This document shows, piece by piece, positions 30,869 to 40,677 of a stretch of 64,000 bases of DNA (position 1 is the first letter of the stretch; each line of letters begins with the position of its first letter). The DNA is from a virus. The notes beneath the pieces were generated by a model that saw only the letters and a program-made list of their open reading frames with translations, was not told where the DNA came from and searched no databases. A program made the position numbers and the translations under genes. Location of the stretch: the IMG/VR virus record IMGVR_UViG_3300029922_000014, positions 86,437-150,436 of that record; one strand, written 5' to 3'.

Positions 30869-32998
30869 TCACAGATTTTTTTCCAGCGACTGCCAATCCA
30901 TCTTCCCGCCCTCGCCGGTGATGATCGGCGGCTGACGCGATTGCAGTGCAGATTCGGTACGCGGGTCGACCATGTGCGTGTTGGTCTTGATGTCGTTGCT
31001 GTAGTGGGCAGCGATGGCAACCTGACTGTGGAGCGCATTCCAGACAGACCCACAGCAACTATCAGCTACGTCTTTGCTGCCTTTTCCGCCCTTCGCATTC
31101 TTCACTGGGTGATCGACCTTGCCCTTTCCCTTGATGTCGCGGGTGAGGTCCAGGACTTCTTCAATGAAGGGTTCGTAGCGGTACGTGTGAATGCGCCGCT
31201 CAGAGAACGCAGCGCGCAGACCGACGTATTTAATGTCGTCCCGGTCGACGCTGATCTCCTTCGCCATGATTCCCATCTTGTTCAGGATCTGTTGACTGTC
31301 CTCCGATTCGTAACCGTCGAAGGTGACAACATGGACTGGAAAGAACTTGGTCAGGTATGCAACGAATGAGCGGATCTTCGAGAGGTCAATACGACTACCG
31401 GGCGGCGGCCGGATACGCAGCATGAAGTCCACCATCGCCACCGGCAGGTTCTCTGTGGTCGTGATCCCGAGGTTCGCGGGATCGGTACGCTTGACGCTCT
31501 TAAAACCCGCGAGGTGCGACATCGCGATGCCGGCACAGTCCCCCGTCAGTGCGATGTCGACGTGGAGGTAGCGGGGAGCGCCTCGGTTAAGGCGCGGCGT
31601 CCACTTGCCATCAACGACCTGACACACGCGCTCAACATTGAACGCATCTTGCAGGTGGAAGTCGGTGGCGATGTCGATGGTCAGTTCTTCGCGATCAAAC
31701 GGACATGGGATCTGATCGGTGATCGCGTCGAAGATCGAAGCGCGGTCGTGGATAAGCGGACTGACATTGAAGGTGGCAACGCCTGCGATGTCACGCAGCG
31801 CTTGGTCGGTGTCTTCGATGAACTGCTTGTAGTAGTCCTGGGGGATCTCGACGAGCTTGGCGCCGTCGCGCGGCTTCTCATCGGGCTTCAGGATGCGACT
31901 GCGCGCAATACGGTCACCGACTTCGACCTTGAACCACGACTGCTTGGCGAACTCCTTGGGCTTGAGGTCCCAGATGGCGTAGTCGCTGACGTACACCGCT
32001 GAATCATTCTTCGTCAACTTGATGCGCTCTTCGAGGAAGGCGCCCAAACCTGCACGCGATGAACCCAGCAACATGATGCCCGGAATAGTCCCACCGGGGC
32101 GCTTGAAACGACTCAAGACACGCGTGCTGGTGTTGTCGTAAAGCTTCTTGGCCTGCCCGACTTCGCCTTCAATCTCCGCCTTGGTCTTTCCTGGCATGTG
32201 CATGAAGTTGACTTCGTCCATGACGAAGCTGTAGAGGTCGAGACCGAGAGCATGAAACTCCCGAGAACCTAAAATGATTTTCACGTTCGACTTATCGAAC
32301 TCGATTTCCGATGAGAGCCGCAGATTGTGCGGAAACTCCTGTTGAAAGTACGGACTGCTTTCCAGATAGCTGCGAAGTTTGGCATAAGCACTATCGGTGA
32401 CTTGTTTCTTCGTAATCGAATAAATGCCAAACGTGATGAACGAATCAATCATCAGTCCGTAGTATTGCGCGGGATTCCGCATACAGGACATGTAATAGAT
32501 TTTGTACCCGAGCGCGCCTCCCATCATGCTCGTTTTTCCAGTTCCTATGCCCCCAGTTAGTAGCCACTCAGTAATTCCTGAGTTCGGATGCAGCACCGTG
32601 CACAGGTCGTGCATCCACTTGTCGTAAATCTTGGAGAAGTTGCGCCCAAAGTATTTCTGGTCAGTGAAGAATACTTCTGGCATCACCGGCTTGTGGATGA
32701 AGTCGATCTCCCAGATGGCATCGTGGATGACGTTGTAGGCGTCGCCTTCGCCCAAGCTGCTGACCAGCCATTCGATCACCAGCTTGCGCTCATAGGAGTT
32801 CAGCGCATCAAATGCCGTGCGAATGTCATCGCCACTGCCGTTGATGACGTCTTCAGCGAACTTGTCGAAGAGCGCGATGGTGTCGGCGTTCGCTTCGGTC
32901 GGCCGGATGCCGTTCGCGGGGTTGCCCGGCCGCGGACGCGCGTGCTGATCAGTTCCGCCAAAGACGGGATTCTTGGGAGGGAGCCTGCGAACAGCCAT
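30869..32998 (-). CDS. terL: Terminase large subunit
   Basis: The product has 709 residues. The ATPase half has Walker A GGIGTGKT (149-156) and Walker B YSFVMDEV (about 255-262). The RNase H-like nuclease has its aspartates at HVDIALTGD (D480), VVTFDGYES (D560) and KGSKDVADS (about 642-645). It would package DNA through the portal encoded next. The start follows the stop of the small-subunit-like gene without a gap. Confidence 0.95.
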   Translation of the reverse strand: MAVRRLPPKNPVFGGTDQHARPRPGNPANGIRPTEANADTIALFDKFAEDVINGSGDDIRTAFDALNSYERKLVIEWLVSSLGEGDAYNVIHDAIWEIDFIHKPVMPEVFFTDQKYFGRNFSKIYDKWMHDLCTVLHPNSGITEWLLTGGIGTGKTSMMGGALGYKIYYMSCMRNPAQYYGLMIDSFITFGIYSITKKQVTDSAYAKLRSYLESSPYFQQEFPHNLRLSSEIEFDKSNVKIILGSREFHALGLDLYSFVMDEVNFMHMPGKTKAEIEGEVGQAKKLYDNTSTRVLSRFKRPGGTIPGIMLLGSSRAGLGAFLEERIKLTKNDSAVYVSDYAIWDLKPKEFAKQSWFKVEVGDRIARSRILKPDEKPRDGAKLVEIPQDYYKQFIEDTDQALRDIAGVATFNVSPLIHDRASIFDAITDQIPCPFDREELTIDIATDFHLQDAFNVERVCQVVDGKWTPRLNRGAPRYLHVDIALTGDCAGIAMSHLAGFKSVKRTDPANLGITTTENLPVAMVDFMLRIRPPPGSRIDLSKIRSFVAYLTKFFPVHVVTFDGYESEDSQQILNKMGIMAKEISVDRDDIKYVGLRAAFSERRIHTYRYEPFIEEVLDLTRDIKGKGKVDHPVKNAKGGKGSKDVADSCCGSVWNALHSQVAIAAHYSNDIKTNTHMVDPRTESALQSRQPPIITGEGGKMDWQSLEKNL

Positions 32999-33688
32999 TC
33001 ATTCTACTACTTTCGCGGCTTTGATCTCGCGGGCAGCCTGCCTGACCGCCCGTGGCTTCTGCATCTTCTGCTGAATCGCCTTGGCCAAGTCGGCAGCGCG
33101 GGGTCCGAGCTTTTCGATCAGGTTGCGCACACGTTCACGCGCCAGGGCTTGTTCCTTCGGATCCAGGCCGCCGGTATCTTCCACGTCGATGCGTGCGCTG
33201 GCAATCTCCGCCGGCTTCATGAGCACGTCGAGGTTGCTGTCGGCACGGATGTCGATGCGGACCTTGGATTCTATGCCAAGGCACTCCATGACCTTTTCCG
33301 CGGCGCGAAGCTGCGTTGGGGTGATCCCAGCATCGCGCGTCAGCGGATTGCCGTGGCGGTCCTGCATGATCCTGCCTTCAGGATCGCGGATGTATGTCGG
33401 TCCGGCCATGGCCCGGTTGAGGGTAGACACCGCAGTCGGCGCCAGCCGCGCCAGCCCGCGCTTGGTGCTGAACTGGACACGGGATTGGATCGCCTCCTGA
33501 TTGTCGAACTCGTGCTTGAGCAAGTCGAGTTGCGTCCGCACCTCAGGACGATTGAGGAAGTCGCTGACCTGCGTGATGGTCCAGCCAAGCTCGACAAGAA
33601 CAGACGCCCCACGCGAAAAGAGTTCGACGACTACGCCTCGCTCTTCCGGTGAAAGCTGCGCCTGTGCAATGGCGACTTCGGACGACAT
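32999..33688 (-). CDS. Probable terminase small subunit
   Basis: The product has 229 residues, lies immediately before terL and has an N-terminal helix-turn-helix-like segment (WTITQVSDFLNRPEVRTQL) suited to DNA recognition, then a central ITPTQLRAAEKVMECLGI helix and a basic tail. Position and architecture fit a TerS; no specific family signature is certain. Confidence 0.6.
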   Translation of the reverse strand: MSSEVAIAQAQLSPEERGVVVELFSRGASVLVELGWTITQVSDFLNRPEVRTQLDLLKHEFDNQEAIQSRVQFSTKRGLARLAPTAVSTLNRAMAGPTYIRDPEGRIMQDRHGNPLTRDAGITPTQLRAAEKVMECLGIESKVRIDIRADSNLDVLMKPAEIASARIDVEDTGGLDPKEQALARERVRNLIEKLGPRAADLAKAIQQKMQKPRAVRQAAREIKAAKVVE

Positions 33689-34089
33689 CAGATTTTCTTT
33701 TCCTTGAGCGCTTGCTTGAGGCTGGTGGCCGGGATGAACCGAACATACCGACGCGCGGGAACACGCCGCAGGGTATCGCCGCCGGCCTCGCGATAGTTGG
33801 TCGGCTTCTTGACGTACGGTTCGAGCGTGCCGACGTTGACCAGTGACACGGTGCGACCGGTCTGGATGGCCTCCGTGATCACGCCGAGCAATGCGGTCCA
33901 GGCAGCGGTCGCTTGCAGCTTGGTGCAGGCCTTCTTGCCCAGGGTATGGCGCAGGACCTTTTCGAGGTGCCCACTACCGACCCGGCCGCCGACGGGGATG
34001 TCCGTCAGAAGGTCAGGGGCATCAGTGTCGGTGTCGGCATCAGCATCGTCCGCCACTGCGGTATCGACTTTGTCTTCGTCTTCGTTCAT
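33688..34089 (-). CDS. HU/IHF-like DNA-binding protein
   Basis: The product has 133 residues. An acidic disordered head (about 30 residues) precedes an HU-type body: VSLVNVGTLEPYVKKPTNYR and ARRYVRFIPATSLKQAL, matching the arm and C-terminal helix of HU. It could bend the packaging or replication origin. It is the second HU-like gene in the window. Confidence 0.75.
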   Translation of the reverse strand: MNEDEDKVDTAVADDADADTDTDAPDLLTDIPVGGRVGSGHLEKVLRHTLGKKACTKLQATAAWTALLGVITEAIQTGRTVSLVNVGTLEPYVKKPTNYREAGGDTLRRVPARRYVRFIPATSLKQALKEKKI

Positions 34090-34096
34090 GGGGATC

Positions 34097-34597
34097 TCAC
34101 AGGGTAGAAGGAGGGGTGGATGACGTCAGAACGTCCAGTGGCAACACGACAGCATCATTGAACATAATCCGCGGTGTTGGTTCAGGACCAATGCGGTGCA
34201 TGTTGAAAAACGCTGCCTTGGACAACAGGGCAAGATCGGGTGACCGATTCTTGGAAAAGATAAGGAGTGGCGTGAGTTCAGCTTCTACGGCTTGCCGCTT
34301 CGCCTGTTCCCACCACATCCACGGCCCCCACTTTGAACTGGTCATCGCAATGCCCAAGTCCCAATTGGCTTCCACTTTCTTGAGTTCAATGCACCACGGC
34401 ACCTTGATGCGTGGATCATGAATCAGGTCCCGGCCCCCCACCCAGGTACTGATCAGATTGCTGTCGTCCGCTTCCCTCCGCCGAAACAAAAGATTGGTCG
34501 TCGACATATCCTTGAACGACGGTCCCCCATACCAGATCGACATCTTTCGTGCGATCTCGTTCTCGTAGCTGTTTCCCTTGCGTCGTCCGTCGGTCAT
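34097..34597 (-). CDS. PD-(D/E)XK-like nuclease
   Basis: The product has 166 residues. The sequence KGNSYENEIARKMSIWYGG, then GGRDLIHDPRIKVPWCIELKK, gives a D...ExK catalytic arrangement seen in phage Holliday-junction resolvase-like proteins, followed by WWEQAKRQA and PLLIFSKNR. It probably cleaves branched DNA during recombination or packaging. The start ATG at 34597 lies 4 nt after the Rad50-like stop. Confidence 0.65.
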   Translation of the reverse strand: MTDGRRKGNSYENEIARKMSIWYGGPSFKDMSTTNLLFRRREADDSNLISTWVGGRDLIHDPRIKVPWCIELKKVEANWDLGIAMTSSKWGPWMWWEQAKRQAVEAELTPLLIFSKNRSPDLALLSKAAFFNMHRIGPEPTPRIMFNDAVVLPLDVLTSSTPPSTL

Positions 34598-34601
34598 ATG
34601 G

Positions 34602-36491
34602 TCAGTGTGCCGCGGAGAGCGTAGTGGTTTTCGCGCCATGCGCAACAACAACGGAAGAGCCGCCGCGGTCGACCACAGAGAACACGACATCCGCCGCAGC
34701 TTTTATGCGTTCGTCGTGGGTCACCATGATCACCGGGCAGGTCGCTGCGGTTTCTTTCAGAATGTCGATCACGTAGGAGCAACCCTGACGATCGAGCCCG
34801 TCAAAAATCTCGTCGACGAAAAGCTGGTTGAATGGCTTGACGGTCCGGGACGCCAGGAGGTCCCGGAAAGCGCAGAGAAGCGAAACATCGAACCGGCGCT
34901 TCTGCCCCTTGCTCGCGCCGTGGTACAGGTCGGTCTTGCCGGGAATGACGGCCTCGACGGACAGTTCCTCGCGGTAGACATCGCGCTTGGTCTTGAGTTC
35001 CCGGGTAGCATGGAGGCGCAGGATCGCCCCGGGTCCGAGGAGACGTTGCGCGTAGGCCGTGGCCCTGCGGTTGATCTCAGGTATCTCGGATTCGATCAGG
35101 AAGCTCTTGATCCCGGAGTTGCCAAATGCTTCGATCCAGAACAGGAGTTGATCCTGGCGCCCGCGCAGTTCGGCCTGTTCTTCGGTCAGCTTGAGGAGCT
35201 TGTTGCGCCCAATGGCGATCTCGGATTCAAGTGCAGTCACAGCGGCGCGGTCCTGGGACATGCGAGACTTCAACGATGCCACGCGTTCGCGCAGGGTGGC
35301 AGCTTCGGCCCGGAGGCGGCTCAACTCTTCGTCTTTGTGGGCAATTGCAGCCGCGTAAAGGCCTGCCCAGCGATCATTCGGTTGCAGCACGTCCGCCAGG
35401 GAGTCCTGCGCCGTTCTGGCCTCTGTGAGCCTCCGTTTGGCATCTGCAAGCTGGGGCGCCAAAGCTTCGATCGAATCACGCAGGGCGCGGACGTTCATGT
35501 CCGCGTGGCTGGCTTTGACTTCCTGCTCGCAAGCGGGACAGCGACTGCCGGTCATGTTCGCCCACGACGCCATCTCTTTCTTCTGCGCACTGAGCCTGAC
35601 TTCGGTGCGAGCGATCTCACCAGAGATGGTGGAGATGATGTCGGTGTGCGCACTGCGCTGCGCGTTGATGGCGGCCTGCTTGACCGCGACTTCACGGCGG
35701 CGAATGGTGATGGCAGCGGCGGCTTTTTGCTGACGCTCGACAAGACGAGCACGATCGACGGTCGTTCGGATTGACATCGCGTTAGTCCGACGAAGCCGAG
35801 CCTGCGCACGGATGAAGTCGAAGGACACTTCGCTATTGTCCTGGTTCGCCTTCTCCTGAAGGACTTGCAGGCGCACGTTCTGATTCTCCAGCACCGCAGT
35901 CACCGACGCGATCTCCGTGTCGATGCGGTCGAGGTTCGGCTGGATCATCTTGGAGTCAGAAGCGGCGAGCTTGCGCGCATCCTCATACAGTTCGAGGCAC
36001 AGCATCTTGTCAAAGATGCGTTTACGGTCGCTGTCGTCGGCGGAGAAGAACGACTTCACCTCTTCGCGCACGCCGAAAGCGACCACGTTCATGAAGCTCA
36101 GGTAGTCGACACCGATCATCTGCACGATCGCGGCGTCGGTCTGCGCGTTGGTTCCGCGAGTGACTTCAACGTCATCGACGAAGAGGCGCACGTTGTCGCG
36201 GTGCTTCGGGTGCTTGCGGTAACGGATGCAGCGGATCCTGGTTTTTCCGTCGGTGATGTTGACGGACACATACGTACCGCCCGTGGAGTCGTGCCGGATG
36301 ATGTTGTCGCCGTCGTACTTCGGCCGAATACACTTACTATAGAGTGAAAAACTAATACCGTCGAACAGGGCACTTTTGCCCATGCCGTTATCACCCTCAA
36401 TGAGGGTCAATCCAGTCTTCGCAAAGTCGAAGCTCGTCTGCTCGAAGAACATGAAGTTGCCGTAGTCGACCAACCCAATGACAAAGCTCAC
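34602..36491 (-). CDS. Rad50/SbcC-like ATPase
   Basis: The product has 629 residues. Walker A is GDNGMGKS (33-40), the coiled-coil apex carries the zinc hook CPAC (C318, C321), and Walker B is LFVDEIFDGLD near the C terminus. With the Mre11-like protein it forms the phage gp46/47 complex that resects DNA ends. A degenerate dyad (35772-35784) lies within the coiled-coil coding part. The two genes overlap by ATGA. Confidence 0.9.
   Translation of the reverse strand: MSFVIGLVDYGNFMFFEQTSFDFAKTGLTLIEGDNGMGKSALFDGISFSLYSKCIRPKYDGDNIIRHDSTGGTYVSVNITDGKTRIRCIRYRKHPKHRDNVRLFVDDVEVTRGTNAQTDAAIVQMIGVDYLSFMNVVAFGVREEVKSFFSADDSDRKRIFDKMLCLELYEDARKLAASDSKMIQPNLDRIDTEIASVTAVLENQNVRLQVLQEKANQDNSEVSFDFIRAQARLRRTNAMSIRTTVDRARLVERQQKAAAAITIRRREVAVKQAAINAQRSAHTDIISTISGEIARTEVRLSAQKKEMASWANMTGSRCPACEQEVKASHADMNVRALRDSIEALAPQLADAKRRLTEARTAQDSLADVLQPNDRWAGLYAAAIAHKDEELSRLRAEAATLRERVASLKSRMSQDRAAVTALESEIAIGRNKLLKLTEEQAELRGRQDQLLFWIEAFGNSGIKSFLIESEIPEINRRATAYAQRLLGPGAILRLHATRELKTKRDVYREELSVEAVIPGKTDLYHGASKGQKRRFDVSLLCAFRDLLASRTVKPFNQLFVDEIFDGLDRQGCSYVIDILKETAATCPVIMVTHDERIKAAADVVFSVVDRGGSSVVVAHGAKTTTLSAAH
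35772..35784. promoter_or_regulatory. Degenerate dyad inside the Rad50-like gene
   Basis: TGACATCGCGTTA, two arm mismatches, encoding TNAMSIR with an in-frame ATG-TCA. Weak candidate. Confidence 0.35.
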
Positions 36492-37492
36492 GACAGCCCC
36501 TTCGCTCTCTCCAGCAGTTCATTGCCGAGTTTGGACAGGTGCCCACCCGGATCAGGCAGATCGCGGTATTTCAGATAGGCGGTGATGATGTCGCCGTGGG
36601 TGTGGCTGGTGCGGATGTCGATCCGCGGCGGGGCTCCTGGCGCTTCGGAATAGCTCGACCTGACGATGCGGGCATGTTCGACCTTGGCCTTGATCTTCAG
36701 GTAGGTCGCGTGGTCCGGAGCGTCGATCCAGATGAAGTCGTTTTCGCCAACCTCCGGGACCGCGAAGGAGTCGGTGATCTTATAGAACCGCGGGCTGACG
36801 GTGTTCTCGACGAATGACAACGTGTCAGTCTCGGTATCGAGGATGCGCACCCCGCGCTTCCCGCCGCAGTCACCAAAGTCCAATTGCATCGGGGAGCCGA
36901 TGTAGTGGATGTTGTCGGTATCCTTCGGTGCGTGCACGTCACCCAGCAGAACACGCTTCCAGGACCGGGGCTTGAGCGCTTCGATCGGCAGAGTTTTGGC
37001 GGACTTGTGGACGGCGCCGTCGATCAGGGCATGCGCCAGCAGGTAGTCGCAATGCGATTCCTCGGCGGCCTGGGCGATGTCTTCGGCCAGTTGGGTGTTG
37101 TCGTCCGTCCAGGGCATGAGCATGAACGGCGGCATCATGAATGGCTGATCAATCACCTCACCGCTGCCGAGAAAAATCTGCATCGAATTGATGCCGGGCG
37201 TACGCAGGTAAGAATCGTGGTTCCCGACGATGAAGCACAGATCGACGCTTTGCGATGTTTCATGCACGACGCGGCAGAGGCGGTCCAGCACCGACATGTC
37301 GATGCTGGTGCGGGAGTCGATGAAGTCCCCGACCACGAAGATACGCTCGCACTTCTGGTCGATCGCGATTTTGGTCATCCACCGCCAGCAGTCGAGCATA
37401 TCGGTCAAACGCGTCGAAACGCCGTCGACGCCGATCGTCGAAAGACCGGCGTAGGTATCGAACTGCCAGTCGGCGGTGAGCAGAACTTTCAC
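36488..37492 (-). CDS. Mre11/SbcD-like nuclease
   Basis: The product has 334 residues from the GTG that overlaps the upstream stop (GTGA). Calcineurin-type metallophosphoesterase motifs appear in order: TADWQFD, VVGDFIDSR, VGNHDSY, LAHALIDG and LGDVHAP. It is the nuclease partner of the Rad50-like protein. A dyad with perfect arms lies inside at 36815-36827. Confidence 0.9.
   Translation of the reverse strand: MKVLLTADWQFDTYAGLSTIGVDGVSTRLTDMLDCWRWMTKIAIDQKCERIFVVGDFIDSRTSIDMSVLDRLCRVVHETSQSVDLCFIVGNHDSYLRTPGINSMQIFLGSGEVIDQPFMMPPFMLMPWTDDNTQLAEDIAQAAEESHCDYLLAHALIDGAVHKSAKTLPIEALKPRSWKRVLLGDVHAPKDTDNIHYIGSPMQLDFGDCGGKRGVRILDTETDTLSFVENTVSPRFYKITDSFAVPEVGENDFIWIDAPDHATYLKIKAKVEHARIVRSSYSEAPGAPPRIDIRTSHTHGDIITAYLKYRDLPDPGGHLSKLGNELLERAKGLS
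36815..36827. promoter_or_regulatory. Dyad inside the Mre11-like gene
   Basis: TGACAACGTGTCA: perfect arms but a different central triplet (ACG). It encodes DTLS with an in-frame TTG-TCA. Confidence 0.5.
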
Positions 37493-37692
37493 GGCACCAC
37501 CACAACAGTCAGGTTCCGCGCCATCCGCATCCAACGCCCATCAGCGCTCAACACATCGCGACGCAGGTCGGTAGGCAGATAACCTGGATACTCCGCGCTG
37601 CCGCGGACCGTGCGAACCGGCGGAAGAATCCTGCCATTTTTTGCCACGACACGAAACTTGTCGCCGGGCTTGAGGTCATTGAGCGCCGTCAT
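37489..37692 (-). CDS. Hypothetical protein, 67 aa
   Basis: A beta-rich small domain (DLKPGDKFRVVAKNGRILPP) like an SH3-type fold. Bounded by an ATGA upstream and a GTGA downstream overlap. No family is recognised. Confidence 0.55.
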   Translation of the reverse strand: MTALNDLKPGDKFRVVAKNGRILPPVRTVRGSAEYPGYLPTDLRRDVLSADGRWMRMARNLTVVVVP

Positions 37693-38078
37693 GCGAACTG
37701 CCCGATGCGCATGTCCAAGCCGACGCGCTGGGACACTTCGTCCCACTTATCGGCGGTCGCCTTGCCAAGGTCGATGCCGAGACGGAAGGCGAGGATGTCG
37801 AGGTAGACCACGACATCGGCCAGTTCCTTCGCCAGCATGATCCTCCGTGACTCCTCGGGCAGATTGTCGAGGTCGCCGCGCCGGATCTTCTTCTTGAGGT
37901 TGGCGTATTCCCCCAACTCACCCAGCACCGCTTCGAGCCATTCGGCGTCGGACCAGTCGGAACCGTCCGCCACGTGGACCACCTTGCCGAGGGCATCCTT
38001 GAAAAGCGGGAGGCGCGCGACGTTGGCACGGCGCAGGGCGGCGAAGGTGAGGGGGTTGAGTTCGTCGGAGATGGACAT
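37689..38078 (-). CDS. MazG-like nucleotide pyrophosphohydrolase
   Basis: The product has 129 residues. The all-alpha NTP-PPase motifs are visible: LGELGEYANLKKKIRRGDL and, on the partner helix, AKELADVVVYLDILAFRLG. Such enzymes hydrolyse non-canonical or excess dNTPs. It lies next to ThyX, so a dNTP-pool role is likely. The ATG at 38078 has AGGA in front. Confidence 0.8.
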   Translation of the reverse strand: MSISDELNPLTFAALRRANVARLPLFKDALGKVVHVADGSDWSDAEWLEAVLGELGEYANLKKKIRRGDLDNLPEESRRIMLAKELADVVVYLDILAFRLGIDLGKATADKWDEVSQRVGLDMRIGQFA

Positions 38079-38080
38079 GG

Positions 38081-39082
38081 TTATTTCCTGTCGGGCCATG
38101 CGCAGTTGACGGTCTCGAAGATGACGGCTTCTGAGACAAAGTCGTTCTTGCGAATCTTCTTGGCAAACTCGTCGAAGCGACGCTGACTCCAACCGGCATT
38201 CTCAATCGCGATTCGCGCGCAGTGACAACCGGCAAGCATCCCACCCAAAATCAACAACTCCACCTTGCTGAGATTGATACCGTCGATGAAGTGGTCTTTG
38301 TAGCTGGCCCATGCAGCAGGAAACAGCACTTCCGTGACGCGAGCAATGGCATCAGCGAACACGCGAATCTCAAACTGCGCATGCTTATCTGTGCGCAGAC
38401 GCAGGTAGTTCAGCAGATTCTTGAGGTCGCACTTCCACACGCACTGGGTGTAAATGTTCACACCGAGAACCATGCGGGCTTGCTCACGGGCAATTCCCGG
38501 AATCTTGAGACCGCTGGCACCGTGTTCATCGTTGATACCGCTGAGCAACGCCTGATAGAGCCCGTAGCTGTTGTCGTTATGCTCCTTGAGCCAATCGTAG
38601 AGCCTATGCGCAATCTTCGGATCCAGTTCATATTGAATGGTGGCCTGCTTGTTCACCGTCGTATTCATCGCCCAGTGCTCGGGCTTCGGAACGTAGAAGT
38701 CGCTGGCCAGTTCTGAATATCGCGCGCTCTCCTCATTCAAAGAGGCAGTGCGATGACGAACGTGCTGCCGCATAACAAAGATCGGCAGACGGATGTGGAA
38801 CTTCAACTCCCCCATCTCAATCGGGCTGGTGTGTTGGTTTCGGATGAGGTGGTCAATAAGGGCAGCGTCGGCGCTTACCTTGCGGGTACCTTTCTGGTAA
38901 CTGATACGCGCAGCGTCGGCCAGAGCAAAGTCGCAACCAACAGCGTCAGTCGGAATCAGACGCGGCATGCAATCCAGCACCTTGACGAATCCATGATCGA
39001 GGCACGGCTGATCAAGCAAATTGACAGGCAGACGCGAGAGAGCGTCAACAACAGCGTCGCCAGTAATCGGATCAGTGAACAT
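38081..39082 (-). CDS. thyX: Flavin-dependent thymidylate synthase ThyX
   Basis: The product has 333 residues with the ThyX signature RHRTASLNEESARY at 109-122 and a flavin/dUMP-binding C-terminal part (REQARMVLGVNIYTQCVWKCDLKNLL pattern). It converts dUMP to dTMP with methylene-THF and NADPH. It is longer than most ThyX (about 220-260), with an extended N terminus and C terminus. Confidence 0.95.
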   Translation of the reverse strand: MFTDPITGDAVVDALSRLPVNLLDQPCLDHGFVKVLDCMPRLIPTDAVGCDFALADAARISYQKGTRKVSADAALIDHLIRNQHTSPIEMGELKFHIRLPIFVMRQHVRHRTASLNEESARYSELASDFYVPKPEHWAMNTTVNKQATIQYELDPKIAHRLYDWLKEHNDNSYGLYQALLSGINDEHGASGLKIPGIAREQARMVLGVNIYTQCVWKCDLKNLLNYLRLRTDKHAQFEIRVFADAIARVTEVLFPAAWASYKDHFIDGINLSKVELLILGGMLAGCHCARIAIENAGWSQRRFDEFAKKIRKNDFVSEAVIFETVNCAWPDRK

Positions 39083-39091
39083 AATATTTCC

Positions 39092-39700
39092 TTACAGCCA
39101 AGGTGCGGTTTGAACGATGGACTTGAACACGATCTCGGCGGAGAAGGTCGGCACGCTGGTGTCGTAATAGTCGATGGTGAAGTCGTGCGCCGCGAGATAG
39201 GCGAGGATGTTGTAGACCATCGGAATGTCACCATGCAGCCGCGCCTGCGCCAGCTTCATCCGCTCTGTATCGAGTTCGTCACGGGCAGTGACGCGCTTCT
39301 CGCGCACGTCGGGCGGTGCCCAAAGATGCACGAACATGCTGCGGTAGGGCAGCGCGATGGCGTCGTGCATCTGCTGCCAATCCCGCGGCTGCCCGTCGAT
39401 CAGAATGACCTTCTTGCCTGCGGCGGTGTGGGCGCTGATCCCATCGACACACATCTTCCACGCTTCAACCGCGGTGTGCGCCGGGGCTGCTTGGCCTTGA
39501 AAGTGGGATGGCGGATACTTCGCCCGCATCATCTTTCCGACTTCGACCAGCCCGACGGTGGACTTCTTGCCCAGTTCCGCCAGGAGCGTGGTCTTGCCGA
39601 CACCGTTCGGTCCCAGGATCCACGCCAACACAGGGCGCGTCCAAAAGGCCATGTCGACTTCGTAGGGGGATATTTTGGGTTCAGCGGTCGCGGTGTTCAT
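39092..39700 (-). CDS. NMP kinase-like P-loop protein
   Basis: The product has 202 residues with a P-loop GPNGVGKT at 30-37, then VGKMMRAKY and VILIDGQPRDWQQM, the order of adenylate/dNMP kinases. It is likely to phosphorylate a (d)NMP, fitting its place next to ThyX and MazG. Substrate cannot be told from sequence. Confidence 0.7.
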   Translation of the reverse strand: MNTATAEPKISPYEVDMAFWTRPVLAWILGPNGVGKTTLLAELGKKSTVGLVEVGKMMRAKYPPSHFQGQAAPAHTAVEAWKMCVDGISAHTAAGKKVILIDGQPRDWQQMHDAIALPYRSMFVHLWAPPDVREKRVTARDELDTERMKLAQARLHGDIPMVYNILAYLAAHDFTIDYYDTSVPTFSAEIVFKSIVQTAPWL

Positions 39701-39706
39701 GGGTCC

Positions 39707-40612
39707 TCAGATGTCCAAGCGGATCTTGTAGCGGCGACCGTCCATCTCGGTTTCGGTCGGGCCAACCCACGTGGCAGGGATGATGACGGTCTTGCCCTTC
39801 ATCGCGGAATAGCGCTCTGCGTTGTAGGTGCGGAAGTGCCGGCGGCGGGCATGGGAACCCGGGCTGCTATGTGAACCGCGCAGGCTGGGAAGCAGATGCT
39901 GGATCTCGCGAGGGTACAGCGTGGTGTAGCGCGGGCGGTCGTCGCTGCGCAGGATCTTTCCGGCCTTCTTCGCCTTATCGGGTGACCGCGCCTTCATGGA
40001 CAGGGACTCAACCACGAAGCGCGCTGGCTGGTTGAACCAGCACACCTCTTCGATGGCAGCCCCGACGTTGCGGATGGCGCTTGCTTCGATGCCTGCGAAT
40101 GCAGTCACGGAGCGGTTGCGCTGCTGCGGCAGGATGATCTGGTCCTTGGTCACTGCCGCCCACCATTCGAGGTTGCCGGCGAGGGTGACGGGGTTGCGTT
40201 CGGCAGTCGGCTGGAATTGATAGCTGGACAGGGTTCCAACGGTGATGACGTAGGTGTCGGAGGGAACACCCTTGTCCTTGAAGAACGCGGTGCTGGGGCT
40301 GGGAGTCGAATCTGCGAACTCGCCTTCCGTGCCGAAGATCGGGTAGCATTCGATGAACGTGCGTGGTTTTGAAAAACCGACCTGCGCTTCATCCTCGTCT
40401 TCGATCAGGATGCAGGAGGCAGTGTCTTCGATCGCGGTGCAGTGGAACGGGAGGAAGAAGCTGTCGACCAGTTCTTTCACATCGCCATATTCCATTTCTT
40501 TCAGGATCTCGTGCGCGCGGCCAGGGAAGCTGAAGAGGGCGGCGGATTCGCACATCGCCCGGAGTGGCGGGATATGACGTTCAGCAAAGCCGCAGAGTTT
40601 ATCGAAAATCAT
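39707..40612 (-). CDS. Hypothetical protein, 301 aa
   Basis: It starts at the ATG at 40612 behind AGGTAACC and a composite promoter. The end contains SHARRRHFRTYNAERYSAM, a basic segment I have seen as a recurrent tail in phage proteins of unknown function. No catalytic motif is recognised. Confidence 0.65.
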   Translation of the reverse strand: MIFDKLCGFAERHIPPLRAMCESAALFSFPGRAHEILKEMEYGDVKELVDSFFLPFHCTAIEDTASCILIEDEDEAQVGFSKPRTFIECYPIFGTEGEFADSTPSPSTAFFKDKGVPSDTYVITVGTLSSYQFQPTAERNPVTLAGNLEWWAAVTKDQIILPQQRNRSVTAFAGIEASAIRNVGAAIEEVCWFNQPARFVVESLSMKARSPDKAKKAGKILRSDDRPRYTTLYPREIQHLLPSLRGSHSSPGSHARRRHFRTYNAERYSAMKGKTVIIPATWVGPTETEMDGRRYKIRLDI

Positions 40613-40627
40613 GGTTACCTGGGGGGA

Positions 40628-40677
40628 ATGATAGTTGAACTGACACGGTGTCAATCATTGTTTTCCGCGTAGTGCGG
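40628..40677 (-). promoter_or_regulatory. Composite promoter with dyad
   Basis: CCGCGTAGTGCGG (40665-40677), TTGACA in a dyad with perfect arms (40641-40653), 15 bp, TATCAT (5 of 6 to TATAAT). There is no leader hairpin. It drives the 301-residue unknown and probably the nucleotide-metabolism run. Confidence 0.75.
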